A stretch of 64,000 nt of DNA. Origin: Desulforhopalus sp. IMCC35007. Lineage in GTDB: Bacteria > Desulfobacterota > Desulfobulbia > Desulfobulbales > Desulfocapsaceae. Positions 32,904-42,904 of this stretch are shown here, piece by piece (the first letter of the stretch is position 1; each line of letters begins with the position of its first letter). Below the pieces are notes generated by a model. That model had not been told where the DNA came from and did not search any database. It worked only from the letters and a program-made list of their open reading frames with translations. Where the stretch lies: contig NZ_SWCN01000002.1 in the NCBI RefSeq assembly GCF_005116575.1, positions 186,001-250,000 on the forward strand, written 5' to 3'. A program made the position numbers and the translations under genes.

Positions 32904-32948
32904 TTTCCAGCTTCATTTTAATTTAATTATCCATCAATGGAGGAAGAT

Positions 32949-34145
32949 ATGTGGCAAAAAATTGAAGCTGCACCTGCTGATTCAATTCTGGGATTAACAG
33001 ATGCTTTTAAAAGTGATACAAATCCCAACAAGGTGAATCTTGGTGTGGGTGTCTATAAGGATGAACAGGGTAAAACTCCGGTTTTGGATTGTGTAAAAGC
33101 GGCAGAAAAAATTCTGCTCGATGAAGAAAGCAGCAAAAGTTATCTTCCCATCTCCGGCGATCCTGTCTATGGGCGTGAGGTGCAAAAACTTCTTTTTGGT
33201 GCAGACAGTGAAGTCATTGCCAACAAGCGTGCCGTCACCGCACATGCTCCGGGTGGAACGGGTGCTCTGCGGGTTGGGGCGGATTTATTGAAAAAATTTT
33301 ACCCCAAAGCCAAGGTGTGGATTTCTAATCCCACCTGGGCTAATCATAAGGGCGTTTTTGCAACCGCAGGCTTTGAACTTGGCCAGTATGCGTACTATAA
33401 TCCAGAGAGCAAAAACGTCGACTTTGAGGCAATGCTTGCATGTCTTGCGGCCGTTCCTGCGGGAGATATCGTTCTGCTCCATGCCTGCTGTCACAACCCA
33501 AGCGGTGTTGACCTGAGTGATGAGCAGTGGCGGACTGTGGCGGCACTTGCTAAAGAAAAGGGCTGGATGGCGTTTCTTGATTTTGCCTATCAGGGTTTCG
33601 GAGAAGGAGTTGAGGAAGACCGGTGTGCTGTGGAGGCCTTTGCTGCAGTTGGCGTTGATTTCTTTGTGGCCAGTTCATTTTCTAAAAACTTTGGTCTCTA
33701 CAACGAAAGAACCGGAGCCATAACGATTGTCAGCCAGACGGCTGAAGAGGCCGTAGTTGCCATGAGTCATTTAAAGGCGACGATTCGGGTCATATACTCC
33801 AATCCGCCTGCCCATGGTGGACTGGTTGTGGCAAAAATTCTGTCAAACGATGCACTGCACCAGCAGTGGCTGGCCGAACTCGCTACAATGAGAGAACGTA
33901 TTAAGGCCATGCGGGTTGCGTTGGTATCCGGGCTTGCAAAACGTGGGGTACAGGAAGACTTTTCCTATATTACTTCACAGCGTGGCATGTTTTCCTTCAG
34001 TGGACTTTCAGATACCACTGTTCAATGGTTAAGGGAGAACAAGGCAATCTATGTTGTTGGTGGTGGCAGGATAAATCTTGCGGGACTGACAATCGCAAAC
34101 ATAGATTATGTCTGCGACTCTATTGCTGAGGCTCTGGGCGCCTGA
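32949..34145 (+). CDS. Aspartate/aromatic amino acid aminotransferase (class I, AspC/TyrB group)
   Basis: 398-residue PLP enzyme, the usual length of the enteric AspC/TyrB subgroup, which transfers amino groups between aspartate or aromatic amino acids and 2-oxoglutarate. Signatures: NLGVGVYKDEQGKTPVLDCV at the N-terminus, PTWANHKGVF, HACCHNPSGVDL (PLP Asn/Pro loop), DFAYQGFGEG (PLP Asp and Tyr), and Lys246 in SSFSKNFGLYNER as the Schiff base. ATG 32949 has GGAGG 5 bases ahead. Aspartate versus tyrosine preference cannot be decided here. It has its own promoter and terminator. Confidence 0.92.
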   Translation: MWQKIEAAPADSILGLTDAFKSDTNPNKVNLGVGVYKDEQGKTPVLDCVKAAEKILLDEESSKSYLPISGDPVYGREVQKLLFGADSEVIANKRAVTAHAPGGTGALRVGADLLKKFYPKAKVWISNPTWANHKGVFATAGFELGQYAYYNPESKNVDFEAMLACLAAVPAGDIVLLHACCHNPSGVDLSDEQWRTVAALAKEKGWMAFLDFAYQGFGEGVEEDRCAVEAFAAVGVDFFVASSFSKNFGLYNERTGAITIVSQTAEEAVVAMSHLKATIRVIYSNPPAHGGLVVAKILSNDALHQQWLAELATMRERIKAMRVALVSGLAKRGVQEDFSYITSQRGMFSFSGLSDTTVQWLRENKAIYVVGGGRINLAGLTIANIDYVCDSIAEALGA

Positions 34146-34174
34146 AAGATCTTACCCACTTGCCTTTTTTTAGG

Positions 34175-34208
34175 AGCCGATTCTGCCTGGTGCAGAATCG
34201 GCTTTTTT
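34175..34208 (+). terminator. Terminator of the aminotransferase gene
   Basis: AGCCGATTCTGC (34175-34186), loop CTGGT, GCAGAATCGGCT (34192-34203), then TTTTT. A 12-bp perfect stem with T-run; the convergent glycyl-radical gene ends 3 bases later. Confidence 0.95.
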
Positions 34209-34210
34209 GG

Positions 34211-36571
34211 TTATGCCATCTCCTGCGCCGTTCTGCTGATGATCTCTTCCTGGTGCTCACGGTCAAGATCCACAAAATAGTCACTGTAGCCTGCCACTCT
34301 CACAAGAAGGTCACTGTATTCATCGGGATGCTTCTGGGCATCTCGCAGAGTCTTTGTATCCACGACGTTAAATTGAATATGGTGTCCTCCTAAGGTAAAA
34401 TAGGTACGGACGAGGCCCGTTAATTTTTCAAGGTCTTCATCGCTTTTCACAATGGCCGGCAGGATTCGCTGGTTCAGGAGTGTGCCGCCTGATTTTAACT
34501 GATCCATCTTTGAGAGCGATTTGATGACTGCAGTGGGCCCGTTACGGTCGGCACCATGGGAGGGTGAGGTCCCATCTGAGGTGGGCAGACAGGCAAAACG
34601 GCCATTGGCAGAGGCTCCCAGCATCTTACCAAAATAGACATGGCAGGTGGTGGAGAGCATATTGAGGTGATAGACTGAGCCTTTGGTGTTGGCCTTGCCG
34701 TCGATGGCTGTATAAAGTGAATTGTAGACCTCTTTCATGATATCGTCGGCCAGGTCGTCGTCGTTACCATAAAAGGGTGTTTTATTCCACAGCGTAAGAC
34801 GCAGGGCTTCTTCATCTGCAAAATTATTTTTCAATGCATTCAGCAGTTGCCCCAGAGAGATCGTCCTGTTTGTGTACACATGGGTTTTAATCGCAGATAA
34901 ACTATCTGTGACGGTTCCTATACCGCAGCACTGAATATAATTGGTATTATACCTTGGGCCGCCATCGTAATAGTCCCTGCCATTTTCAATACAATCGTGA
35001 ATAACAACGGAGAGAAAAGGCGCGGGGGAATATTTGGCATACATTCTTTCGATGTAGTTGTTCATCCTGATTTTCAGGTTAACCACATATTCAAGCTGTC
35101 TGGTAAAAGCCGTATAGAGATCCTCGAAGCAGGAAAAGTCTGCCGGATCTCCGGTCGGCAGGGTGACCAGTTTTCCTGTGAGTTGATCTACCCCGTTATT
35201 GAGTGTTACTTCAAGGATCTTTGGCACATTGAGGTAGCCGGTGAGAATGTAGGCTTCTTTGCCAAAGGCACCGGTTTCGATGCAACCGCTGGTGCCCCCT
35301 TCCCGTGCATCCTTAATATTTTTACCCACCCGAACCTGTTCCATTACCACGGCGTCGCTGTTGAAGAGTGACGGGTAACCGTAACCTTTCCTGATAACCT
35401 TGGCTGCCGCGGTTACGAAGCGGTCCGGGGTCTGCTGGCTGATATGAACGCTTGGCTGGGGCTGAAGCAGGTGCAATTCGTCCGAGACCTCAAGGCAGAT
35501 GTAGGAAACCTCGTTACAGGCATCGCTACCTTCAGCGGTTACTCCGCCAAGGTTTATCTGGGTGAAATCGTTATAGGTCCCGCTTTCCTTGGCTGTAACA
35601 CCAACCTTTGGCGGTGCCGTGTGATTATTTACCTTTATCCACAGACAGCTGATGAGTTCCTTTGCTCTTTCCCGGTCGAGGGTTCCTGCCTCTGTCTCCC
35701 GCTGATAAAAGGGGTAGAGGTGCTGGTCGAGGTGCCCGGGCGTCATGGCATCCCAGCCGTTGAGTTCCGTGATCGTTCCAAGATGGACAAACCAGTACAT
35801 CTGCAGGGCCTCGTGGAAGGTTTCTGGTTTGTAGGCAGGCACCTTGTTGCAGACCCTTGCGATCTGTAAAAGTTCTTCCTTTCGTACCGGGTCTTGCTCT
35901 TTTTCTACCATGGAAATGGCAAGATCACGGTGGCGATGGGCGAAGATAATAACGGCATCGCAGGCGATATCCATGGCCTGCAGCTGTTCGGCTCGATCTG
36001 AGGCTTGCGGGTCGTGGGCGTAGTCGAGGCGGGTGATTCTCTTGGCGATTTTATCTTTAAAATCAAGCATGCCCATGGAATAGATCGTCCCGTCCAGTGC
36101 GGTATGACCAGGCGCCCTCTGCTCCATAAATTCTGTGAAAAGTCCGGCTTCATAGGCACGTTGCCAGTCTTCGGGCAGTGAGTTGAAAATACGGTCGCGC
36201 ATGGATCGTCCCTGCCAGTATGGAATGACTTTTTGTTCGTAGGTCTTGATATCTTCAGGAGCCACAGCGTAGCAGGTCATGGACCTGTCATTGAGTATAC
36301 GCAGATCGTCTGCACTGTGACAGGTGAGTTCAGGGAAGGTTGACACGGCTTTAGGAGCTGGCCCCCGTTCACCGACCAGAAGCTCGCCATCCCCGATATA
36401 GAGAGTTTTATGGGTGCAGAGATGTTTGAAACAGAGAGCCCGAAGAACAGGCAGAGCGTATTTACCGTTGTTTTCCTGATAAAATTCTGTTTCCAAAACG
36501 GCCCGCTCAATTGAAATGGACGGTTTGGTTTCAAAGCTTGCCTTCCTCAGCGTTTCGATCCTGCGGTTCAT
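34211..36571 (-). CDS. hypD: Glycyl radical enzyme, probable trans-4-hydroxy-L-proline dehydratase (HypD-like)
   Basis: 786 residues from ATG 36571 (GGAG 7 bases ahead). The radical-bearing Gly761 lies in VRVAGYSDYF and the thiyl Cys430 in GGTSGCIETG with the base Glu432. Residues assigned to substrate binding in Clostridioides difficile HypD appear at a constant offset of four: His156 (APGHT), Asp274 (NGWDAM), Ser330, Asp335 and Phe336 (ESGTYNDF), Thr641 (LSTTCH), against His160, Asp278, Ser334, Asp339, Phe340 and Thr645 by my recollection of that structure. The enzyme would dehydrate hydroxyproline to pyrroline-5-carboxylate in strict anoxia. Neither the radical-SAM activase nor a P5C reductase is adjacent, which is unusual. 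Confidence 0.85.
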   Translation of the reverse strand: MNRRIETLRKASFETKPSISIERAVLETEFYQENNGKYALPVLRALCFKHLCTHKTLYIGDGELLVGERGPAPKAVSTFPELTCHSADDLRILNDRSMTCYAVAPEDIKTYEQKVIPYWQGRSMRDRIFNSLPEDWQRAYEAGLFTEFMEQRAPGHTALDGTIYSMGMLDFKDKIAKRITRLDYAHDPQASDRAEQLQAMDIACDAVIIFAHRHRDLAISMVEKEQDPVRKEELLQIARVCNKVPAYKPETFHEALQMYWFVHLGTITELNGWDAMTPGHLDQHLYPFYQRETEAGTLDRERAKELISCLWIKVNNHTAPPKVGVTAKESGTYNDFTQINLGGVTAEGSDACNEVSYICLEVSDELHLLQPQPSVHISQQTPDRFVTAAAKVIRKGYGYPSLFNSDAVVMEQVRVGKNIKDAREGGTSGCIETGAFGKEAYILTGYLNVPKILEVTLNNGVDQLTGKLVTLPTGDPADFSCFEDLYTAFTRQLEYVVNLKIRMNNYIERMYAKYSPAPFLSVVIHDCIENGRDYYDGGPRYNTNYIQCCGIGTVTDSLSAIKTHVYTNRTISLGQLLNALKNNFADEEALRLTLWNKTPFYGNDDDLADDIMKEVYNSLYTAIDGKANTKGSVYHLNMLSTTCHVYFGKMLGASANGRFACLPTSDGTSPSHGADRNGPTAVIKSLSKMDQLKSGGTLLNQRILPAIVKSDEDLEKLTGLVRTYFTLGGHHIQFNVVDTKTLRDAQKHPDEYSDLLVRVAGYSDYFVDLDREHQEEIISRTAQEMA

Positions 36572-36820
36572 TGCAATCTCCATTTGAATGACGGAACTCT
36601 GGTAGAGAGGATGATTATGTAGATTCTTTAAAGGAACTACGATTATTAACTTTGCGACTTCAGTTAACAATAAATCTCATTCCTATGCAAGTTCAAAAGG
36701 GTTATATTCAGCGAACTGTATACCCTCTTATCCATTGGGAAAACGTAGATGATATCATTGTTCTCCAAAAAGAAAAGACCTGGAGAAAGGCTGGCAGAAA
36801 AAGCGGGGGCAGGGGAGTTG

Positions 36821-36856
36821 TTTCTGGGTACAAAGTCATGACTTTGTACCCAGAAA
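36821..36856. terminator. 36-base perfect palindrome, likely terminator of the second comEA-like gene
   Basis: TTTCTGGGTACAAAGTCA (36821-36838) and TGACTTTGTACCCAGAAA (36839-36856) are exact complements with no spacer. It starts 10 bases past the end of the minus-strand gene at 36867; on the plus strand it is followed by TTCTTTTTAG. In RNA the centre would open into a small loop. Confidence 0.65.
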
Positions 36857-36866
36857 GTAGTTCTTT

Positions 36867-37217
36867 TTAGAACTTCAGCAGAGGCTTGATTTTTTCAAGA
36901 AGAGACATGTCGATGCCTTCAACGTTGAGAAGGTCTTTTGCTTCTGCAAAGGACCCATGTGCCTCGCGGTAAGCTGCAATTGCATCACCAAGTTTTGGTC
37001 CTATTCCTGGGATTTTAGAGAGCATCTCAGGCGTAGCGCTGTTAATATCAATAAGGTCGGCCAGAGAGCCTGTGTCGGCCATGGTGGTTGCCTGTTTTGC
37101 CATATCAGTGACGGCTGCCATGCCTGGAGCTTCTTCGCTAAAAGATGGTCCGGCAGTGAGTGCAAACATAAAGGTTGCGCCAATTGCCATGCCAGTGAGC
37201 ATTTTTCGTGATATCAT
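36867..37217 (-). CDS. ComEA-like helix-hairpin-helix protein, exported (second copy)
   Basis: 116 residues: signal peptide (about 1-28, SFSEEA), a short Ala/Met-rich spacer, and a C-terminal double helix-hairpin-helix domain (IDINSATPEMLSKIPGIGPKLGDAI, DLLNVEGIDMSLLEKIKPLLKF). It parallels the protein encoded at 8283-8618, with which it shares the layout and the ending KPxLxF, though the rest is diverged. The second hairpin lacks the GIG of the first copy (GID here). AGGAG precedes the ATG. The function, perhaps extracellular or periplasmic DNA binding, is not established. Confidence 0.82.
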   Translation of the reverse strand: MISRKMLTGMAIGATFMFALTAGPSFSEEAPGMAAVTDMAKQATTMADTGSLADLIDINSATPEMLSKIPGIGPKLGDAIAAYREAHGSFAEAKDLLNVEGIDMSLLEKIKPLLKF

Positions 37218-37474
37218 GTTGTAAGTCTCCTGTGTATTGAGTTTACGAAATTTAACACATTGTTGATGCTACCTTTCCAATGTAATACAATCTGATGTCG
37301 AGTCAATCCTGGCGAGGTAAGTAAATGGTAAGTGGTTGTTAATAATTGGTTATTCCGAAACGATGTATGGAGAGAAGTGGGCTGGAAAAAGGCATGGAAT
37401 ACTCATTTATTGCAGGTTATAGTCATTGTTGAAAAGCGATAAAAACAGTCAGGATATAAACCGGAGGAAAGAGC

Positions 37475-38050
37475 ATGAAAATGTTAGTACTACTTGGAAG
37501 TCCAAGAAAAGGTGGTAACAGTGATACCCTTTCACGACTTGTTGGTAAATCATTTGAAGAAGGTGGAGGTACAGTTGATTATACCTATCTTAATACTTTG
37601 GCGATTCGCCCCTGCCAGGGCTGTGGTGGCTGCGAAAAAACAGGGGCCTGTGTTGTAAAAGATGAAATGGGCCCTGTTTTTGAAGCGGTGGACCAGGCGG
37701 ACAGGATATTGCTGGCGAGCCCCGTTTACTTTTATGGTCTTTCTGCACAGAGTAAAATATTCGGTGATCGTATGCAGGCTTTGTGGGCACGAAAATACCT
37801 GCTCAAGAAGCGGTATCGTCAGGGTGAAGGACGAAAAGGGTACCTACTCTCGACTGCGGCAACCGTAGGGCCAAAGATATTTGACTGTAGCATCCTCACG
37901 GCCAGGTACATCTTTGATGCTGTAGATGTGGAATATGGGGGTGAGTTCCTGGTCAAAGGCGTTGACGAGAGAAAGGCTGTCGCCGGACATCAGGAAGAAA
38001 TGGATCGTGCAATACAGTTTGGTCAGGATATCATCGCGGGCCGGGTATAG
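37475..38050 (+). CDS. Flavodoxin-fold NAD(P)H-dependent oxidoreductase, iron-sulfur flavoprotein type
   Basis: 191 residues. FMN-binding loop GSPRKGGNSDTLS at the N-terminus, a cysteine cluster CQGCGGCEKTGACV (about residues 48-61) of the compact type that holds a [4Fe-4S] cluster in iron-sulfur flavoproteins, and SPVYFYGLSAQSKIFGDRM lining the flavin. These proteins carry electrons in anaerobes and may reduce oxygen or peroxide. GGAGG lies 8 bases ahead of the ATG. Monocistronic, flanked by long intergenic stretches. Confidence 0.88.
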   Translation: MKMLVLLGSPRKGGNSDTLSRLVGKSFEEGGGTVDYTYLNTLAIRPCQGCGGCEKTGACVVKDEMGPVFEAVDQADRILLASPVYFYGLSAQSKIFGDRMQALWARKYLLKKRYRQGEGRKGYLLSTAATVGPKIFDCSILTARYIFDAVDVEYGGEFLVKGVDERKAVAGHQEEMDRAIQFGQDIIAGRV

Positions 38051-38525
38051 CCTGGAGGGTAGGAATTGTTTTGTATTGATACTCTTGTAAAAAGGTCGTA
38101 GCGAAGATTTTGGGACCATGAGACAGATGGACTTCTTGTTCTTTTTGACCAGATCGTCAATCTGTCTGATGGCAGTTGTTGCGGCTTTGCTGGTACGATG
38201 GAGCGTGAGCTTCGACCTTTTGGTTTGCGATAATATTATTTATTCTCGACACCTTTTTTGGTATAGACAACCTTTTTGCCAAGCTTTTATCAAGACTGGC
38301 TTAATCCCACTGTGTTTACCGCACTGTTACCCGTTGCAATCTGTATTACATTCACACAGGTTTTTCTTAAGAGACGAGTTTGACTGAATGATTGTACCTG
38401 TACCATACGTGTCTGCTATGGAAATGTGGTATGGTTTGAACGGGAGCAGGGAAAAGAAAATCAAATAGATATGAAGTTGGTGAGAACAATTTGCTCTATC
38501 TCGAAAGAGACAAGATTAGGACAGA
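38051..38525. other. Intergenic region of about 475 bases without a gene
   Basis: An open frame from 38118 to 38387 (89 codons) has no ribosome site and a composition unlike its neighbours, so I reject it. No hairpin terminator of note follows the flavoprotein gene. The stretch may hold the promoter of the methyltransferase gene. Confidence 0.4.
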
Positions 38526-39260
38526 ATGATGTATTTGGAAACAGCAGACATTGACACGGCGACAGCTGAATACGCCAGTCGTTTTAAAGGTGCTGCGGGA
38601 GAATTTTTACTGAAAAGACAGACCGAAATCACTCTCTCATTGTTGCGTGACTTGCCCAAAGCGACGGTTCTCGATGTTGGAGGAGGCCATGCTCAGCTTG
38701 CCGAACCTCTTGTTGAAAATGGCTTTGAGGTTACAGTCACAGGGAGTGATGACAGGTGTATTGAGAGGCTTGCCCAGCGGATTCCAAGGTTTGATTTCGA
38801 ATATAAAACCTGCGATTCGCTGCAATTACCCTTTGAGGATCGATCGTTTGATGTGGTAATGTCTTTTCGTCTTCTCTCCCATGTCAGAAGATGGCCAGAG
38901 CTTATTGCAGAACTGAGCCGTGTTGCCAAGTATTGTGTATTGTTTGATTATGCTGATAAGCGATCATTTAATTTTCTCTACAATTGTCTTTTTGAGGCGA
39001 AGCGCAAAATGGAGGGGAACACCCGGCACTTTAATCTTTACAGCCGAGGGGAAATATCCAGAGAACTTGCGAAAAACGGTTTTCAGAAACCAGCTTTTAA
39101 ACCCCAGTTTCTCTGTCCCATGGTTGTCCATCGCCAACTCAAAAGTCGAAGTATTTCAAGTGTGATGGAAGGCTGTTTTCGGGTAACGGGTATGACACAG
39201 TTTTTCGGTTCACCTATTATCGTGAGAAGTGATCGCGGTAAGACGGTGGGGCCGAGGTGA
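38526..39260 (+). CDS. Class I SAM-dependent methyltransferase
   Basis: 244-residue Rossmann-fold methyltransferase. SAM-binding motif I is VLDVGGGHAQLAEPL (about residues 47-61), motif II acidic segment TGSDDRC, and motif IV RSFDVVMSFRLLSHV. The pattern of the C-terminal half (LYSRGEISRELAKNGF) resembles small-molecule or lipid-precursor methyltransferases of the Methyltransf_11 group; the substrate is unknown. AGGA precedes the ATG. A PagL-like gene follows 96 bases later on the same strand. Confidence 0.8.
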   Translation: MMYLETADIDTATAEYASRFKGAAGEFLLKRQTEITLSLLRDLPKATVLDVGGGHAQLAEPLVENGFEVTVTGSDDRCIERLAQRIPRFDFEYKTCDSLQLPFEDRSFDVVMSFRLLSHVRRWPELIAELSRVAKYCVLFDYADKRSFNFLYNCLFEAKRKMEGNTRHFNLYSRGEISRELAKNGFQKPAFKPQFLCPMVVHRQLKSRSISSVMEGCFRVTGMTQFFGSPIIVRSDRGKTVGPR

Positions 39261-39356
39261 GTCAGGCGTATGTTATTCAGTCGTAAATAGCCTGATCTCT
39301 TGAGTGAGGTATGGTGATTACCTTTCCTGTCTCTACTGCATGAAATGGGGAGGTAA

Positions 39357-39932
39357 TTGAAGTCCGTCAATCTAAATAATATGCTGAAAACGATTATGAA
39401 AGTTTTTAAAGGGGTCATGATTGGTTGTGCTTTTAGTATGCTGGCAGGGTCCTCGGCTTCCTCGACGACCCTGAGCCAACTGGGGCTTGGTTATGGTAAA
39501 GAATTTCGGGGGAACAAGGATATCTCTCAGTTTGAGCTGTACTACAGACATCCTCTCTCTTATAAAAAAAAGCTGGGAGATGTATGGAACCTTTCCACAG
39601 CCCTCGAGTTTGGCGGTGCGGTCATCGATGAGCAGGATTCTGAAAATTCATCCACCGGCAGGCTTTCGCTCATGCCCCAGATAATGCTCAGCCCAAATGA
39701 TGCGATAAACGTTATTGTTGGAATTGGTACGGGTTTTATGATGGGCGAGACAGAGTTCACAGATCATAACCTGGGGGGGCCCTTCTTTTTTTCATCAAAG
39801 GTGGGTTTTCAGCTGGTCCTTGGGAAACATCTGGGCCTTGAATACAACTTTTATCATCAGTCAAATGCTGGTATTTACGACTATAATGCAAGCTTGAACA
39901 TGCATTGTGTTTCGCTTTCTTATCAGTTTTAA
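39357..39932 (+). CDS. Lipid A 3-O-deacylase, PagL-like outer-membrane protein
   Basis: 191 residues from a TTG that has GGGGAGG 4 bases ahead; ATGs at 39381 and 39396 are alternatives nearer the signal peptide (KVFKGVMIGCAFSMLAG, then SSASS). The mature part is a small beta-barrel ending in aromatic Phe (SLSYQF), as outer-membrane proteins do. The PagL signature is FFFSSKVGFQLVLGKHLGLE and YNFYHQSNAGIYDYNASLN, with catalytic His167 and Ser169. PagL removes the 3-linked acyl chain of lipid A, changing envelope properties. Confidence 0.85.
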   Translation: MKSVNLNNMLKTIMKVFKGVMIGCAFSMLAGSSASSTTLSQLGLGYGKEFRGNKDISQFELYYRHPLSYKKKLGDVWNLSTALEFGGAVIDEQDSENSSTGRLSLMPQIMLSPNDAINVIVGIGTGFMMGETEFTDHNLGGPFFFSSKVGFQLVLGKHLGLEYNFYHQSNAGIYDYNASLNMHCVSLSYQF

Positions 39933-39987
39933 GTGAGCGGTTTACCTGCATCTTGCCCTATACTCTTCTGAGGGGGGGGCAACCCCA

Positions 39988-42750
39988 TTATCCGCTCATG
40001 GCATCTGAGAGGGGCAGGGCTATTGTAAAGGTCGAACCTTTTCCTGGCGTGGTGTCCACCTGTATTGTTCCATTATGCTTTTCTGTGATAATGGAGTGAG
40101 CAATAGACAATCCCTGTCCTGTACCTTTGCCCGGTTCCTTGGTGGTGAAAAACGGGTCGAATATACGCTCTCTCACCTCATCGGCAATCCCTCCTCCATT
40201 GTCTGAAATCGCTATTTCAACGTGGCTGTCCTTGTGCCTGGTTGAAATGGCGATGAAACCTTTCTCACCATTTTCTCCGTTACGACTTGCTATGGCATGG
40301 GCGGCATTGACGATGATATTCAAGAACACCTGATTTATTTCAGACCTGTGGCATGGCACCAGAGGGAGCTGATCGTCAAGGTCAAAACTCATTTCAGCGC
40401 AGTACTTCCATTCATTGCGGCAGACAGTGGCGGTATTTTTTAAGCTGTCGTTTATGTCCGCATTTACCATGTTCTCTTCACCTGGATGGGCAAACTGCTT
40501 CATAGAACGGACAATATTTGAAATCTGAGTAATCCCCTCTGAAGATTGTTGGACGGCCAGTGGCAGTTCTTCGAGCAAATAGTCTATATCGTATTGCTCA
40601 AACAGCTCTTTAATCTTATCTTTTCCTGCAATTTCAACAGTCTTTGAGATAAAACTTGCAAGATCCGGCAGTGAGTCGTGAATGAAATCAAGATTGGTGC
40701 TGACGAACTGGGCCGGTGTATTTATTTCGTGGGCAATCCCTCCTGCAAGGGTACCCATCGCCTCAAGCTTTTGTGCCTGCCGCAGGTTCTTTTCAAGTTC
40801 TGTTTCGTGGGTGATATCCCTCTGTACTCCGATGTAATTGATCAGTTCTCCCTGCCCGTCCCGTATTGGGGAAATAGTGACTTCGGCAATATAATGTGTG
40901 CCGTCTTTTCGTCTGTTTATGAAGCGTCCTCGCCAGACTTTTCCCTGTTTGAGATCGTTCCACAAAGCGCTATAGAATTCAGCAGATTGTTTACCGCTTT
41001 TAAGAATTCTCGGGTTGTGGCCTTTCACTTCGGCCAGGGAGTAACCTGTGACCCTTTCAAAGGCGGGGTTTGCATATTCAATATTACCGTTACTATCGGT
41101 AATAATGATAAGGTCATCGGTTTGCTCAACCGCTGTCGTCAGGCGCGTTTGTTCCTGCTCAATTATTTTACGCTCAGAGATATCAGTGATAATTCCATCA
41201 ATGTAAAGGCATTTTCCAGACTCATCATAAACGGCCAGTCCCTGCTCCCAGACCCATTTTATTGTATCGTCTTTACAGCGAATCCGGTATTCCAGGGTAA
41301 AGTGTTTTTTTGAATTTATTGCTTCTGCGACGAGCCGGGAAATTTTTTCTCTATCTCTTGGATCGATGAGAGCGCCGTATGATATTATCGTATTGGCAAG
41401 GAGTTCATCCGGGAGGTACTTGGTAAGATTATAACAACCCTCACTCACATACATCATGCTCCATTCTGGGGTACTTTTGCAGCGATATACCATTCCCGAA
41501 AGATTAGAGAGCAGATGCTGCATCTGTTCTTCTTTTCGTTTCATCTCCTTGTTGGTCAGATGAAGTTCCTCCGTTCTTATATCGACCCTTTCTTTAAGCT
41601 CTAAGGTGAGTCTGTTCAGACTTGCCTGAGCCTTCTTCTTTTTTACAACATTGATGGAGAGCAAAAGAGTGAGAAATGAAAGAGCCAGGATGACGGCCAC
41701 AGTCGCCCAGATGGCAAGTCTGTGTTCTTTGTAAAACTGCGGCTGCGGGTTGATAAAAATAGTTTCCTGGGGAAATGCGTTTTCGTCTATACCAAATCTC
41801 TGCAGAACGGAAAAGTCGGCAAAATATTGATTGGGACTCTTCATGATCACAGGGAGACTATCTGCAGCTACACCATCCAGAATATCGAGAACGAGTTTGG
41901 CGGCGACCTGTCCCTGAAGGGCGCCGTTGGTAAGGTATCCTCCAATGACTCCGTGATTGAGGTAAAAATCAAAAAGACTGTATACAGCTACAGGAGAGTT
42001 TTTGCTTATGAGCTCTGCCGATTCATAATACTCAAATTGACGGCCGTTATTATCTCGAAAGAAAACACCCAGAAGGACAAGGTCGTCCGCAGATAAAGAG
42101 TGGAGCAAGTCCAGAAGGTCCTCAGTGGAGTAGTTTTCGGTATAGAGCCAATCAATCTGGGGGTATTTACCCTTGGTTTCTTCCTTAAACGACAGTTTGA
42201 GTGCCGTTGCCGTGACGGATTCGTCGTTGACCACGATAATTCTTTTTGTCTTTGGATGAATAGAAAGCATGAGGTCAACGGTCTTACGGACACCAACAGA
42301 TTCGTTTATACCGGTTATGTTTTTTTGTCCCCGGAGCATTTGAGGGGTAAACGAATTGATGCCGCAGAAGACAATCGGGCTTTTGGGAAAGAGTGCAGTG
42401 CGGAAATCCAAGGCAAAATTCAGGGCGTGATTATCAGAGACAAGAACGGCATTAAAATAAGTGTTGGCATATTTTCTGGCAAGAGCTTCCTTTTGTTGCA
42501 AAAGATACTCTGGGGAAAAAAATCTTTTTGTATCAAGGTATTCAATGCGAAGATCAACGTCTTTGCCAAATATTTCGTTTTGCACAGCCGAGGTAATATC
42601 GTCTGTCCATTTGTAGCCTGCGTGATACGAATGAAGGAGCAATACTTTATGTAATGCCGCAGCCTTTGCAGGATGAGACATCAGGGTAAATGTAAACACA
42701 ACAATAAAGACACGAAAAAAAATTCTCAGATCCATAAAAAACAGCCCCAT
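39988..42750 (-). CDS. Sensor histidine kinase with periplasmic ABC-type binding domain and PAS repeats
   Basis: 920 residues. A signal/anchor helix (about 10-28) leads to a periplasmic substrate-binding fold of the ABC_sub_bind type ([20 protein letters not shown] through about 330). One transmembrane helix (about 345-368) is followed by a coiled coil, two PAS domains ([18 protein letters not shown], and [21 protein letters not shown] with a PAC ending GVQRDIT), the phosphorylated His674 in [12 protein letters not shown] and an HATPase domain ([26 protein letters not shown]). There is no receiver domain and no adjacent response regulator. The H-box form AHEINTP is typical of kinases with partner regulators elsewhere. 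Confidence 0.9.
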   Translation of the reverse strand: MGLFFMDLRIFFRVFIVVFTFTLMSHPAKAAALHKVLLLHSYHAGYKWTDDITSAVQNEIFGKDVDLRIEYLDTKRFFSPEYLLQQKEALARKYANTYFNAVLVSDNHALNFALDFRTALFPKSPIVFCGINSFTPQMLRGQKNITGINESVGVRKTVDLMLSIHPKTKRIIVVNDESVTATALKLSFKEETKGKYPQIDWLYTENYSTEDLLDLLHSLSADDLVLLGVFFRDNNGRQFEYYESAELISKNSPVAVYSLFDFYLNHGVIGGYLTNGALQGQVAAKLVLDILDGVAADSLPVIMKSPNQYFADFSVLQRFGIDENAFPQETIFINPQPQFYKEHRLAIWATVAVILALSFLTLLLSINVVKKKKAQASLNRLTLELKERVDIRTEELHLTNKEMKRKEEQMQHLLSNLSGMVYRCKSTPEWSMMYVSEGCYNLTKYLPDELLANTIISYGALIDPRDREKISRLVAEAINSKKHFTLEYRIRCKDDTIKWVWEQGLAVYDESGKCLYIDGIITDISERKIIEQEQTRLTTAVEQTDDLIIITDSNGNIEYANPAFERVTGYSLAEVKGHNPRILKSGKQSAEFYSALWNDLKQGKVWRGRFINRRKDGTHYIAEVTISPIRDGQGELINYIGVQRDITHETELEKNLRQAQKLEAMGTLAGGIAHEINTPAQFVSTNLDFIHDSLPDLASFISKTVEIAGKDKIKELFEQYDIDYLLEELPLAVQQSSEGITQISNIVRSMKQFAHPGEENMVNADINDSLKNTATVCRNEWKYCAEMSFDLDDQLPLVPCHRSEINQVFLNIIVNAAHAIASRNGENGEKGFIAISTRHKDSHVEIAISDNGGGIADEVRERIFDPFFTTKEPGKGTGQGLSIAHSIITEKHNGTIQVDTTPGKGSTFTIALPLSDAMSG

Positions 42751-42904
42751 ATTTTAAGGTTTCTTTATGATATCTTTTTTTTAATCGATAACAAAATTAT
42801 CTTTCAGTCGTATATATATGTGGTGTCCAGATTGGGTCTTTTCTTTTAGCAAACAATCAAGATGACTCAGGGCAGTTAGCCCCCCTCAGGTAAGTGGCAG
42901 CCCT

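Noticed and set aside
36652-36870. Plus-strand 72-codon frame ending in the palindrome
   Set aside because: It runs through the terminator palindrome and has no ribosome site or domain.
38118-38387. Plus-strand 89-codon frame after the flavoprotein gene
   Set aside because: No ribosome site and an unusual Cys/His/Leu-rich composition typical of random frames.
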